Notes: generated by a model from the sequence alone, not told the origin. Positions 20,130 through 30,842 are shown, numbered from the stretch's first letter. The stretch is 64,000 bases of DNA from Euglena gracilis (GCA_039621445.1 CP154957.1:7691114-7755113), one strand, 5' to 3'. Numbers and translations are program-made.

Positions 20130-20460
20130 ACAATTGTTGACCAGCCTGCCCGGGGGGGTCACCTCCACTCGTCACTTCCACCCTTCCAAAAACCAGTCAC
20201 CCATTTTTTCCCGGAAAACCAGTCAGTGACGGCTCCCACTGGAGGCAAGTGACTGGAATCAAGGGAAATTTGATCACAAACGTGAAAAAAGGCGAAAAAG
20301 TTTCCGGCGCCTTTGGCGCTGGGTCACTTTAGTGGTTTTTTTTGCAGACCCCCCCCCCCAAGAGGGGAGGGGGTCCGGGCCAAAAACCAGTCAGTCACTC
20401 CGAAGAAACCAATCACCCTGAGGGGGGTCGGCCAGTGACTAAGTGATTGGATGGTATGGG
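20130..20460. repeat. Decayed family 3 element
   Basis: Has CATACAATTGTTGACC at the left, TTGGATGGTATG at the right, several CCAGTCA words and a GGCGCCTTTGGCGC hairpin like family 3, but the flanks do not match, so no target duplication can be shown. Confidence 0.5.
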
Positions 20461-20752
20461 CCCTCCATTTGGTCAAGGTACCTCCCCAAACTATGCAATG
20501 GCATGGCCAAAATGACCAACGAATTTGCTGCCCCCCCCCCCAACGATTGACCAGAAATGCGACTTTGAGAACTGAAGGCAAAATCTTGTCAATTCTGGGG
20601 GGTCCTGGGTCCCCAGGGTCGTTCTAGACCTCTTATATTTGGCAGGTGGGACACCCTCCACCTAAACCACACTCCTTGTATTAAACCCTGACAAGAATCC
20701 CTCCCAAGTCTAACTCCAGATGTTCTTTTTGGATATATATGATATATATGAT

Positions 20753-20801
20753 ACATCCATCCATCCATCCATCCATCCATCCATCCATCCATCCATACAT
20801 A
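20753..20801. repeat. (CATC)n microsatellite
   Basis: About nine CATC units followed by CATA units. Copy B counterpart: 54442-54490. Confidence 0.9.
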
Positions 20802-20895
20802 CATACACATATACAGTATATGTATTAATGTATCATATGGGGGTGCTCAATGCGCCTCCTCTGGTTGGAGGGGTGAAGGAGAGGGGGTCGATTCC

Positions 20896-21558
20896 TCATT
20901 CAACCCACTGCGCACTGCCCCCACTTTTTGGCCAGCAAACACTGCACCCTGCACACTTGCATTTCTCCCGCGGGGGCTTGGGAGCAGCGCAGACCCACCA
21001 CGAGGGTGGTGGCGCACTTGGAAGCCCTGGCGCGGCCGAACTGTCCGCCAGGGAGGGGTGGCTGGTCCCCATCAGGCTTTTGCTTAAGGACCCCCCGGGG
21101 GGGTACTGGCTAGCCAATCGGCTGGACACTGGAAAAAATGGACTAGCTAGACCCCACCTCCCCCGGGGGGGGGTGCTAGAAATCCCACCAGCCAAATTTG
21201 GACTAGCTGCAGTCCAGCCCCCCCCCCCCCCGGGGTACTGCAATCCCTTAAGCAGAAGCCTGGTCCCCATGCGGGAGGAAAGTAAGAGGCTGGAGGCCCG
21301 GTGGATGTCTTCGGCGTCGGGTGAAGGGCCGGCTATCGGCTCCCCCTCCAGGCCACTGGCCTCCTCCCCGGTCCAAATCGACCCCCCCCCCCTCGGAACG
21401 ACAACAACCCCACAAAAGAGAAATCCATTTTGGGATCGAACCACAGATCCACTTCGTTGGACACAGTTCTCCGGGCCCATCCATTGTTTTTTGAAAGCCA
21501 CATAGGCCCGACGCTCCTGTTCACCCACCCAACTGCAACCCAAAATCAAAATTGCCAA
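20896..21558 (-). CDS. 220-codon open block containing an in-frame MITE (copy A)
   Basis: The longest non-repetitive open frame of copy A. In order it encodes EQERRAYVAFKKQWMG, ENCVQRSGSVVRSQNG, SIWTGEEASGLEGEP, SPDAEDIHRASSLLLSS, then the 190-bp transposon at 21073-21262 read in frame, then SHPSLADSSAAPGLPS and a Cys-rich KCKCAGCSVCW end. Transposon plus target copy is 198 bp, so 66 codons are added without a stop. Removing the insert leaves the flanking frames joined in the same phase. In copy B the insert is one base longer and the frame breaks. The start near 21558 is arbitrary: exon borders are not clear, and two other frames are open in its 5' third. No known domain recognised. Confidence 0.45.
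   Translation of the reverse strand: MAILILGCSWVGEQERRAYVAFKKQWMGPENCVQRSGSVVRSQNGFLFCGVVVVPRGGGSIWTGEEASGLEGEPIAGPSPDAEDIHRASSLLLSSRMGTRLLLKGLQYPGGGGGWTAASPNLAGGISSTPPRGRWGLASPFFPVSSRLASQYPPGGSLSKSLMGTSHPSLADSSAAPGLPSAPPPSWWVCAAPKPPREKCKCAGCSVCWPKSGGSAQWVE
21073..21262. mobile_element. hAT-type MITE, family 2, 190 bp
   Basis: Ends CAGGCTTTTGCTTAAGG and CCTTAAGCAGAAGCCTG. Perfect target duplication GTCCCCAT at 21065-21072 and 21263-21270. Inserted in an open reading block. Confidence 0.92.
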
Positions 21559-22249
21559 AAACCATTGGAAAAATGTTCGACGGCCTTCAGCCGGGCCAAG
21601 TGCTCAAATGATAGCACAAACACACTCGCAAACCCTCAAACCCTCCCAGGGTTGGGTACACATGGGAAAATGGACGAACCCAGAAAATCGATGTATCCCC
21701 GGGTTTGATTTTTTACACAAATTTTGTTAAACTTCCCTCTGACCCTTAGAAATGAACTTGAGGTTGGTTATATTTGTTGGGGTTGCAGAGGTCTGGACCT
21801 GATTGCACAGCGCACGCGGCCCTTGCGCAAATAAAAATTCTGCTGTCCCAGCACACATTCAATATACAATATAATATACTGTATTATATTAATAAAATAA
21901 TATACTGTTTACAATATATTCAAAATATACTATGTAAAAAAAGAAAACGAGCAAGAAAATTTGGCATTTTTCCCGCGAGAACATTGGGGAAAAAATCCTT
22001 CCTCGAACTCTTGTGGCATCCCTGGATCATCGCCCATCCACACAAAACATCAGAAGATGAAATAAAGCACCCAGGCCCAAAGGGGGGGGGGGCGGTTCGA
22101 ACGAAGTAAAAAAAAGAAAAGATTTGCCTTAAAGTCCACCCTGGCACATCGGCAGGCGCCAGGGGACAAAACCTCACAACAGTGCCGCCATCCCAACTTC
22201 CCTCGGTCAAAAAACAAGAAACTGCTTGCCGGGGTGATCCCCCCCAAAA

Positions 22250-22613
22250 GTGCACGGGTGCGCGCATTTTAAGGACGTAGTTTCGGACCCCAATAGGTGC
22301 GCACTTATTAGGGCAGTGTGCACTTTTTAGGGCAAAGCCAAAAATTCTGACGTTGCCCCCACTCTTTTTCAACTTTCCCCCTATGTTGTGATTTCAAGCT
22401 ATGAGTGAAGTGATTATGTGCCAAATATGTCAAATTTGGGCTTGGGAGATAGAAATATTTGGTCTGAGAAAGACAATTCTGAGAATTGTGTGTGCTTTCC
22501 GACCTGAGATGCGTCAGTGATTTCTCCTTCGGGGAGGTGCACACTTTTTAGGGCGGTAGTTTCGGACCCTTGGGGGGTCCGCACTTATTAGGGCACAGCG
22601 CACTTATTGGGGG
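22250..22613. repeat. Direct repeats around GCACTTATTAGGGC
   Basis: The block at 22250-22330 (GTAGTTTCGGACCCC, GCACTTATTAGGGCA, GCACTTTTTAGGGC) recurs at 22528-22613, separated by about 200 bp of unique DNA. It may be the ends of a further element; no target duplication was identified. The rest of 21580-22250 is AT-rich and contains a decayed family 4 relative (21824-22150). Confidence 0.6.
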
Positions 22614-23108
22614 GGGGGGGGGGGGCTTAATCCAGCTGGCCCCCGTCGGTACTGTAGAAAGTCACATGGGTCGGCCGGCGGTCGGGGACTTCGAAGCCAG
22701 ACTGGCCTGTTGCTCTGGGCTGGGTCGGTGGACCTGGGGGGGGGGGTCGCGTGTGGATGATTTTCGAAAAATGTGGATGGGTGGGTTTGGGCAGTGCCCC
22801 CCTGGAGATCGCTGAGTGAATCGATGGATAAAAAAAACACAAACCGGGTTCGGAACACACCATGTGTCTCGCCATTTCCCTTTGTAACCCGAATTCAGAA
22901 GCCCCCCCCTCCCCGCCAGCTGCAGTGTCCCTGACTCTCCCACCTGAAACCTACTCAAAAAATTAAAAGCCCTTTCTTGCCCGGCCCTTGGCCATGGTGC
23001 ACCCTTGGTCAGTGAGGGGGGTGCCCACCGCCGCCCCCACCCACCCACTCACCCTGCCACCCCCATCCTGCCACTCCCCGGGGGGGGGGGAGAGTCACAG
23101 AGGTGTTA

Positions 23109-23515
<407 letters not shown>

Positions 23516-24067
23516 GGCACGCGTGCATCCACAGCTACACCCACACCCACCTTCCTGCCCTCCCACCCCACCCAAGGGGCCTCGGAGAGGACCACTTTTT
23601 GGGTTATTCTTTGGCGGATTTCTTTTCGGCGCCTTGCGAATAAATCCTGAATGGAACCCCCAGTTTAATAAGGGCGTACTAAATCCAACTCAAAGACATT
23701 TCATTTTGGGACGGGTACTTTTGGGTCGTCGAAGCAAAATTTCGTGGGAACTGTACCATAGCACTTTGGTCCCAAACTCCCCCCCACAAACCCGACAAGG
23801 GTTCGGAAGGGAAGCGCCTTCCCCCGACCATACTTCTGGTTTGATTGCACCCCGGGCAAACATTCTGCTGCACTTCCTGGGAAAGAACCCTTCTGCAGAC
23901 CGAACACCCTTACCACACATTACACCATACTATTCTTTGCAAGGGCAATTCTCTGCAAGGGCCAGCGTGCATGAGGCCATTCAGGACGGGGAGTTGGGGG
24001 CAGCATTCTGAGGAGGTGTCTGTCGTGGCCCTTTCCCTGATACAAAAAAGAATGGAACATTCCCCTC

Positions 24068-24715
24068 CAGGCTTCTTTTTAGACCCCCAGGGGTTCCCCC
24101 CACCCACCCAGCCCCAGACTTGTATGGGAATTTTGGGGGGGGGACCCCCCTCATTACCTCCAGTTTTCGGCCGCTGAACTTCTTGCTGTCGAGTGCAAAA
24201 TTTTGGCTGTTTTTTTGGGTTCAAAAAAATTCTTCCAAAACTTCTCAAAAAATGGTGGGGGATCAAAGGAAATGTCCGGAGAACTAAATTGAAGCCCATA
24301 AAATGCCTCATATAACAGTACTTTGATTCCCCTGCAACTCCCCGCCTAGCCCGAGTTACGGCCATTTTACCAAAACTTCATACTGATCCTCAAGAGGGTC
24401 CTAAAAAACACACCCGGTGCGAAGCGCCGGAAATGTTTTTTTTTTGCCCCGCAGGGGATGAGGGGCCGGGGGACCCCCCACCCCGAAACCCAGGGGGGTG
24501 GGGACCCCCCCCCCACCACCTACCTCATGTCTGCGGACCTTCTCATACAACCCTGCCCAGCCCGGCACGTCCCCCTCCCCGGGCCGTCTGAGGACATTTC
24601 CCAAAAAAATTCTGGCGCTTTGCGCCGAAACCCATACCTGGGCCCATGGTCCCCCCCCCCCCCGGAGGTTCCGGCCCAGACCCCCCGGGGGTCTTTTGAC
24701 TTAAAAAGAAGCCTG
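24068..24715. mobile_element. hAT-type element, family 2, 648 bp
   Basis: Ends CAGGCTTCTTTTTAGACC and GACTTAAAAAGAAGCCTG. Perfect target duplication TTCCCCTC at 24060-24067 and 24716-24723. The largest of its family here. It contains a unit of the ~180-bp repeat (24225-24365) and a minus-strand block, 24530-24593, with acceptor TGTCCTCAG and donor GAG|GTAGGT encoding GDVPGWAGLYEKVRRHE, which could be a captured exon or chance. Confidence 0.9.
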
Positions 24716-25045
24716 TTCCCCTCCCAGGATGTCCAATGAAAACTCCACGGGAAAAAAATGGTTTCCAAAAAAAGGTCCAATTTTTGGCAAAAACGGGTCA
24801 ACTTTTTGGGAAAAAATGATTTCTGGCACCATTGCCCAACCACCCAAACCTTCAAAAAAAAGTTCTTTTTTAATATACCTTTTTTTGATTTTCGAGCCCA
24901 TTACAAGCGGGGACGGGTCGTTGACCATTAGACTCAAGAGCAGTCCTTCACGGGCGGTCCTTAACGGCAAAAGAATCCCCTCATCCGCTTATGGACCGTG
25001 CTGGGTTGTCCCCCCAAAAGGTAGGTCTGGGCACTCCTCAGGACA

Positions 25046-25170
25046 CTGGGCGCGGTGGCTTTGCCTCCTCCAGCTTGGAGGAGGGCCGCTTTGGCGGGGC
25101 CGCTTCTGTGGCGCGCTGCTCCTGGAGCCACTGCGCGCATGGCGCCGCTTCAAACCCCGGTGCCCCCACC
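25046..25170 (-). CDS. Candidate Pro/Glu/Ala-rich exon (copy A)
   Basis: The minus strand encodes APGFEAAPCAQWLQEQRA, TEAAPPKRPSSKLEEAK and PPRPVS before a stop. High GC at third positions and charged, disordered composition. The one base that differs in copy B (58864-58985) is synonymous here (CCG/CCA Pro), whereas on the plus strand it is not in every frame. Splice borders are not obvious: a GAG|GTGGGG upstream and CCCA|GTGTCC downstream are weak. Probably a linker exon of the same minus-strand gene. Confidence 0.4.
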
Positions 25171-25454
25171 TCCAGAGTTGTTTATTTATTTGTTTATATT
25201 TGAATTTAATTTATATTTAAATGAAAATTAATATAAATAACTTATTTATATTTAATTACAATTTAAATATTTAAGTTGCTTTTTTCATGGACCAGGGGAG
25301 GGGGTCCAGACCCCCTGGGGGGACGGGGGCGGCGGCAAATCGGGTCGAAAACCCCCCATCCGGAGGTACCCGACCTCTGGAGGGGGGTGGGGACCGGTCC
25401 TGCTCACCCCTCCCCCCCCCTGGGTCATCACACTTAAAAAAAATTCATGCTTCA

Positions 25455-25493
25455 TGGTGGTGGTGGTGGTGGTGGTGGTGGTGGTCGTGGTGC
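25455..25493. repeat. (GGT)n run
   Basis: Trinucleotide run, TGG/GGT, on the plus strand. Copy B: 59273-59312, pure and slightly longer. The DNA to its right (25540-25990) is open on both strands, with no domain; a 14-bp insertion in B (near 59572) shifts all frames, so I do not call a gene there. Confidence 0.85.
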
Positions 25494-26059
25494 AGCTGCT
25501 GCTGTTGCTGTGTTGTTGGGTGTAGAAATATTCCCTTGGCAAAACGTTGACCTGATCGCTCTATTTGACACCAAGCTCCGGGGAGGAACTTCTGATGTTG
25601 TCCCTGGCCAGAAGGTGTGGCAACACGTCCCTTGGACTCGAGTGCAAAAAGCTGTGGGGAGCTCGATGGCCCACCAGGTGACAACTTCCTTGGGGGGTGG
25701 AGGACAGGGCTTTTCCCACCGACCCCAGAGGGATGCCGTGTGCAGGCGACCCTGGTGGGGGTGTCCCAGCCAGACCCGCCAGGGGAATGACACCATCCGA
25801 AACTCGGCGGAGGAAGTGTCCCCGTGGTTCTGGGGTGTCGGCCCCAAATCCGTCCAGAAATCACGAGGCAGATCTTTTTGCGCCGCGAAGGCACGTACCC
25901 CCCCCCCCCACCAGAAGCGCGGGGTGGAAAGAGCAGGGTCCAAATAGAAGCCCCCCCCCCTGCCGCCGAAAGCGGCGGTCCGCCACCAGCGCACTCGCGA
26001 TTCTACTGGGAGGGGGGGGCATGCCCACAGTAAAATAATAAATAAATAAAAAGACAGAC

Positions 26060-27190
26060 TTTCACAGAAGGTCCGATCCACAGCGTGGCCACCATGGCCG
26101 CAGCTCAGTGGTGCTGCATGTCCGGCTGGGGCCCAGCGCATCGCCGTCGTCAGCCATCACATGGCCCAGAGTTGCACGCCATATGGAGGCTGATGGGGCG
26201 GATGGAGGGGCGTGTGATGCGACTGCAAACAGCGTTGGGCGGATTTCCATTTGACAACCATGGGGGCATCAATATGCGTTGCGGAGGGTGCGAGAACGCG
26301 AAAGCCAAGAGGGCTTTGACTTGTGCCAGCACGCTGCAATTTCAAGCCCCTGTTGCTTTCACCACCATTTTCTTTAAAATGAATTGTAATGGAAAACAGC
26401 ATCTTTTGAAGGAATGATTGGTCACTGTTATCTGAATCACATTCAATTTATTCTCATTAATCCACGTGAATAGATATTTGTGCAGCTCTCTCACGTTTTG
26501 AAGCACTGTGGTGTCATTTGCTTCGCCCAGCCGCTTGATTTTTCATTCTCCCAACGCCTTTCCCAACGGCGGCATTTTAGGGCCGCCGTGTTCACGACAA
26601 AACTGGCGTTAGTGACCTTCGGTCAAAAGACACTCCCAGGACCAATTTACGAGAATTGAAAATTGCATCATCGAACCCATCCAGATACAAAGCATTTGCT
26701 CATGAGCATGCAAACTGCAGTGCAAAACGATACTCAATGCGAGAAGCTGGACAGAAAAAAAAGAGTGAGGGTCAGAAAGCTAAATTTTCATCCACTAACT
26801 CTGAAATCTGAAACCACTTGTACAACTTGTATACAGCAGGGGAGGTCTTGTACGTGCTAAGGCAATCTGCAGGGAAAAACAACAAAATAAATCAAGCCAA
26901 AATGAAAAAAAAATTGAGGCATCATTTAACTATTGTGCAATCTGGAGAGCTGGAAACAAAAGGAAAACTTACAGGGAAAAAAACACCGATAACCTAACAA
27001 CCAACCACGGCGAGACACCATTGATTGACAATGATGAACGTTGGTATATATTGGCATACATACATCCATACACACAGACATGCACTCCATACAAACATTT
27101 GTATAGATTTCTACAAATTAAAATATACATCCATACGGTTATTTGCACACACATTCACACACAAAAGACACAGCCTCACAACTGGAAGGG
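26060..27190. other. AT-rich stretch, no firm gene
   Basis: A plus-strand frame at 26085-26417 (110 codons, ending GGCENAKAKRALT and CNGKQHLLKE) looks protein-like, but copy B lacks 5 bases in it near 60034 and the frame breaks, so it is not maintained. The rest is AT-rich with ATACATACATCC-like repeats (27045-27140). Confidence 0.45.
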
Positions 27191-27198
27191 GCCAAGAG

Positions 27199-27527
27199 CA
27201 TATCATTGCTTGCCAACCACCCCCCCCCCCCCGCTGAGGGGAGGGGGTCACTGTCCACTTTCGAAACACCAGTCAGTTACTTTTCAAAAACCAGTCACCC
27301 ACTTCCTACCCCCCCCCCCCATTTTTTTGGCCGAGTGGCCACTCGGCCAATATGGCATCAAAGCATTTTGCTCAATATCCCAAAAAAAATTCTGGCGCCT
27401 TTGGCCAGTTTCAGCCAATCCTGACCCCAGGGGGTATCTGGAGCCAAATACCAGTCAGTCCACTCCGAAAAACCAGCCACCCCCCGGGGGGGGGAGTGGG
27501 GTCGGACACACCTTAAGCAATGGTATG
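27199..27527. mobile_element. hAT-type MITE, family 3, 329 bp
   Basis: Ends CATATCATTGCTTGCC and CTTAAGCAATGGTATG. Flanks GCCAAGAG (27191-27198) and GTCAAGAG (27528-27535) match at 7 of 8 positions. Confidence 0.82.
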
Positions 27528-27719
27528 GTCAAGAGGATGATGGTGTGGAATGGGTCTCAGAAACATGAGACACCATTCCTGCATCCGGGGGGGGGGGTGT
27601 ACCGGGGACCTGATACTGATTCACCAGTCTTTGGGGGTGGTTTTCCGGATGCCAAGGGATAAAAAAAGGGATCATTGGAAAGACAAGAATATAATTTCGG
27701 CCATAATTTTGCCAAAATT

Positions 27720-27834
27720 ATTATTATTACCTAATTTTAATCAATTTATTGGCTGAAATTTACCTAATTTGGCAAAATTTGCCAAATTCGGTAAATTTCA
27801 GCCAATAAATTGATTAAAATTAGGTAATAATAAT
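27720..27834. repeat. Large palindrome at the right edge of copy A
   Basis: Arms of 45 bp (27720-27764 and 27790-27834) are perfect inverted copies. The 25-base centre is itself nearly palindromic (AATTTGGCAAA / TTTGCCAAATT). Outer GGCC words extend the symmetry. The duplication ends 16 bases after the right arm. The copy B version (61544-61658) is the same. Confidence 0.93.
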
Positions 27835-27850
27835 GGCCCTAAAATCCCTT

Positions 27851-28825
27851 GCGCAAATCCCTTGCGCAAAGGCACACACAGACACAATTCAGTTGTGCGA
27901 TGTCATCTCCTCGTCCGTGACGACTGGCGAACGCAGTTCCGCACGCCAACCGTTGATTTGCACCACGATTGCGTGGTGATGAAATTTGTGGTGAGAGGTA
28001 GTGTGTAAAATTCATTTGAACATGCCAGCTGACGAGCGAACGTTGCTTGCCTTATGTGCGCAGGTTCTGCACTGCTGTTCCCCAGCCCGCACGGCCGGTT
28101 GTTTTCGCGCAATCGGTTTGGCAGATCAGCGTAATGAATTGATGCCGTGCAAACAACCTATGACTGTTCGACGCATTTTTCTGCAACAATACTGCGTCAC
28201 AAGCACTCAAAATTTGGTACCTGAAACACCAGGGATGTGTCGGGCTGGAATCCGTTTCGCAGGATTCTCCACCGTGCTTCCTCATTTTTTTTCCCCTTTC
28301 GAAAACATAAACAAACGCTCCAGTGTTTGCGCATAGTTTGTGGGGGTAAATTCCACCACTTATATGCGGCCAATTGAGTGGCAAAAGTTCAACACTTCCC
28401 TCGCCCACGGGTGTTTGAGGGCTACCTTTCTCCGGCTGCCGGTTGCCGCGAACTGGCAGCCAATCTCACGCCCCAATTGAGGGGACTAACGTGGCCGCTT
28501 CGGTGGGTGCTGTTGCACCATCGATGCCGGCCTTGTGGGTGCTGAAGCACCAGCAACTGTGGCTGCAGCAGCGGAGCCCAAGCCAGTGGTAGGGCCTTTG
28601 GGATCCTAAAATCTGTGCCGGTGGACGTGCACCGTTATTGGGTGGCTGCGTACCACCTTCAGGAGGTCCTCTGTCTCTGTCGTTTGTGGGACCTGTCACT
28701 AGCCCAGAATTGGACCCATAATACCAGGTGTTGGAGGAGACAGTGTGGGTGTTGTGTTGAACTCCTTCAGAAGCCAGAGAAGATGGGTGTTGGGCTGAGT
28801 TATGTCGCTGTTTTATCCCTCCATT
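27851..28825. other. Start of single-copy spacer, no firm gene
   Basis: Less repetitive than the duplicated DNA. It begins with a 13-bp direct repeat (ATCCCTTGCGCAA twice). A plus-strand frame at 28001-28336 (111 codons; MPADERTLLALCAQVLHCC) and a minus-strand frame at 28466-28699 (GPTNDRDRGPPEGGTQPP) are open, without recognisable domains. One could be the remains of a transposon gene, but I cannot show it. Confidence 0.4.
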
Positions 28826-28954
28826 GGTGGTTCATTTGTGCTAAAGCGCGCGTCACGTTGTTCACTTGTGAATTTCTGGAGTTTCTGCACGTGGTTCATT
28901 TACCCTTCGTGCCCACCAACAGCATGATGCGTGCTTTAGCACACGTGAACCACC
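28826..28954. repeat. Hairpin with 30-bp arms
   Basis: GGTGGTTCATTTGTGCTAAA (from 28826) is matched in reverse complement by TTTAGCACACGTGAACCACC (to 28954). The arms are about 30 bp with a few mismatches and a loop of about 70 bp. Confidence 0.75.
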
Positions 28955-28988
28955 AGCAAGCACCTATGACAGATTCCAAAGTTTAGCC

Positions 28989-29029
28989 CGCGGTCGGCTG
29001 CGGTCGGCTGCGGTCGGCTGCGGTCGGCA
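28989..29029 (+). repeat. GCGGTCGGCT minisatellite (left block)
   Basis: Four tandem copies of the 10-mer GCGGTCGGCT. Preceded by ACCTATGACAGATTCC, a phrase that also precedes the block at 30101-30147. Confidence 0.92.
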
Positions 29030-29097
29030 AAGTAGTTGGCTGTAGGTGGGGGGCAGGCCAACAAAAAGTGAGCATATATCACAATCACACAATCCAC

Positions 29098-29912
29098 TGT
29101 TGCCGACTTTTGGCCACTTTTCGCTGCTTTTGGCCAGTTTTTGATGCTTTTGGACTGCTTTTGGCCATGTTGCCGACTTTTGGTCGATTTTTGCTGCCTT
29201 TGCCCATTATTTCCTGCCTTTTGCTTTCTTTTGGTCACTTTTGTTGCTTTTGCCCACTTTTTGCTGGGCTTTGGCCAGCTGTTGCTTTGCTTTGACCTCT
29301 TTTGACCACTTTTGGCCTCTTTAACCCACTTTTGACCACTTTTCTCTGCTGTTGGCCATTTTTTACCCACTTCTGGCCAATTTCAGGCCACTTTAAACGT
29401 CTTTTTGTTGCTTTTGACATGAAGAGCAGTCAAACGTGACCTAAAAATGGCCTAAAAGTGGCAAAAAAATGGTTAAAATGGCCAAAAGTTCCAAAAGCAG
29501 GCAAAAATAACAAAAAAATGCCCAATGTGGTCCAAAAAAGCCAAAAATGGCCCAAAATGACCCTGCTTTTGGCCAATTTGGGTCATTTTAGCAGCTTTTG
29601 TTCACTTTTGGCAACAAACTGGCGCAAAATGCTCAAAATGGTCAAATTGGACCAAAAAGAGACCAAAAAATGGGCAGAAATAACAAAAGAAAAGGTCGAA
29701 AATGGCTTTAAATGGTCAAAAATGGCCCAAAATGGCCCAAAATGGCCCAAGAGCAGGACAAAATGGCCCAAAATTACAAGAAGTGGGCAAAAAGTGGCCA
29801 AAAATGTCAAAATAGGTCAAAATGGGTGAATTATGGTGACAAATGGGCCAAAAGGGGACAAAAGCGACCAAAAATGGCCAAAAGTGGCCAAAAGTGGCCA
29901 AAAGTGACAACA
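29098..29912. repeat. Fold-back TTTTGGCC satellite, ~0.8 kb
   Basis: From 29098 to about 29410 the plus strand repeats CACTTTTGGCC and TGCTTTTGGCC words. From about 29440 to 29912 it repeats AAAATGGCCAAAA words. The two halves are loosely inverted. All open frames here are repeat artefacts. Confidence 0.82.
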
Positions 29913-30009
29913 TGAGCTAGATGAGCCAGAAAAATCTCAACATCTGGGATAAAAATGAGCCTAATTCCTCATTCTCACTGAAAAATTGACATCAATTAGA
30001 AAAAAAGTT

Positions 30010-30147
30010 GCGCGGTCGGCTGTGGTCGGCTGCGGTCGGCTGCGGTCGGCTGCGGTCGGCTGCAGTCGGCACCCCACCTATGACAGTCCTGAAACCCGCG
30101 GTCGGCCGCGGTCGGCTGCGGTCGGCTGCGGTCGGCTGCGGTCGGCA
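30010..30147 (+). repeat. GCGGTCGGCT minisatellite (right blocks)
   Basis: About five units at 30010-30066 and about five at 30101-30147, separated by CACCTATGACAGTCC. Same 10-mer and same orientation as 28989-29029, so the fold-back satellite is bracketed by them. Confidence 0.9.
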
Positions 30148-30421
30148 TAGGTGCCTGACCACCAGCGATTTCTGGTGCTTGGTGGTTGTGTTTTGCCACA
30201 GCATTTATCGACCACTCAGAACCCATGAAAGTAGTTTTGTTTGTGCACGTATTTGCCCCTACAAACACAATTTTGTTCGTGCACAAATTAGTGCCCATGG
30301 ACTGACTGACACCGTCGATAAACGATGTGACAAACCCACCAAATTATGTTTCTCGGTGGCCCGCTCTGTCACGGCCCCATTGTCACACCGGTTTTTTTCG
30401 TTCATGGGCGTTTATACAAAA

Positions 30422-30514
30422 ATCGACTGCACTAATGGTTTTAGCAGGGGCGCCGAGTGGCCCCAAGGCGCAAGGCCGCTCTGCGCCCCTGCTAAACCCA
30501 TTAGGGCAGTCGAT
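30422..30514. repeat. Inverted repeat with GCAGGGGCGC ends
   Basis: ATCGACTGCACTAATGG...AGCAGGGGCGC (30422-30453) and its inverted copy (30483-30514), 3 mismatches in 32. The CGCCCCTGCTAAA word recurs at the ends of both arrays that flank the recombinase-like ORF. Confidence 0.8.
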
Positions 30515-30649
30515 TGTTCTAAAACCTATTTCGCAGGGCCCGCACGCCTGTCTTGAACAACGTTCGACAATTAGTAACCCGCAGGGTGGATTTTTGTCAA
30601 GTTTTTTTTGTGGTTTTTGTCAAGAAAACGGCGCCTACCAGGCTTCTTT

Positions 30650-30840
30650 TTAAGGCAGAAGGCCCCCCCCTCCCCCGGGTGTGAGGTGAGTGGGTCCGCG
30701 GCTGGACCCCCCCGGGGGGGGTCCTAAGCCTTGGTTGGTTTCGACGCTTTACGCCAATTTTTTTTGGGAAATGCCCTCAGACGGCCCGATTTTTGGGGGG
30801 TCCCCCCGGGGGGGGGTCCCGCGCCGGGCTGGGTGGGTGG
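30650..30840. repeat. Decayed family 2 transposon end
   Basis: CAGGCTTCTTTTTAAGG at 30641-30657 is a family 2 left terminus. C and G runs and the word GGGAAATGCCCTCAGACGGC follow, as in other family 2 and 3 members. No right terminus or target duplication was found. Confidence 0.5.
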
Positions 30841-30842
30841 GG

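Noticed and set aside
20130-20460. Complete family 3 element
   Set aside because: The termini are only partly alike and the flanking 8-mers (left GTCTGGGT, right GGCCCTCC) do not match, so it is listed only as a decayed repeat.
25452-26141. Minus-strand 229-codon frame (KDLPRDFWTDLGPTPQNH) as an exon
   Set aside because: A 14-bp difference between the copies shifts the frame, the plus strand is equally open, and no splice border or motif decides.
27021-27662. Plus-strand 213-codon frame
   Set aside because: It runs through a microsatellite and a family 3 transposon, and copy B breaks it.
28989-30147. Tandem 10-mers as a possible CRISPR array
   Set aside because: The units are contiguous without variable spacers, and the DNA is eukaryotic.
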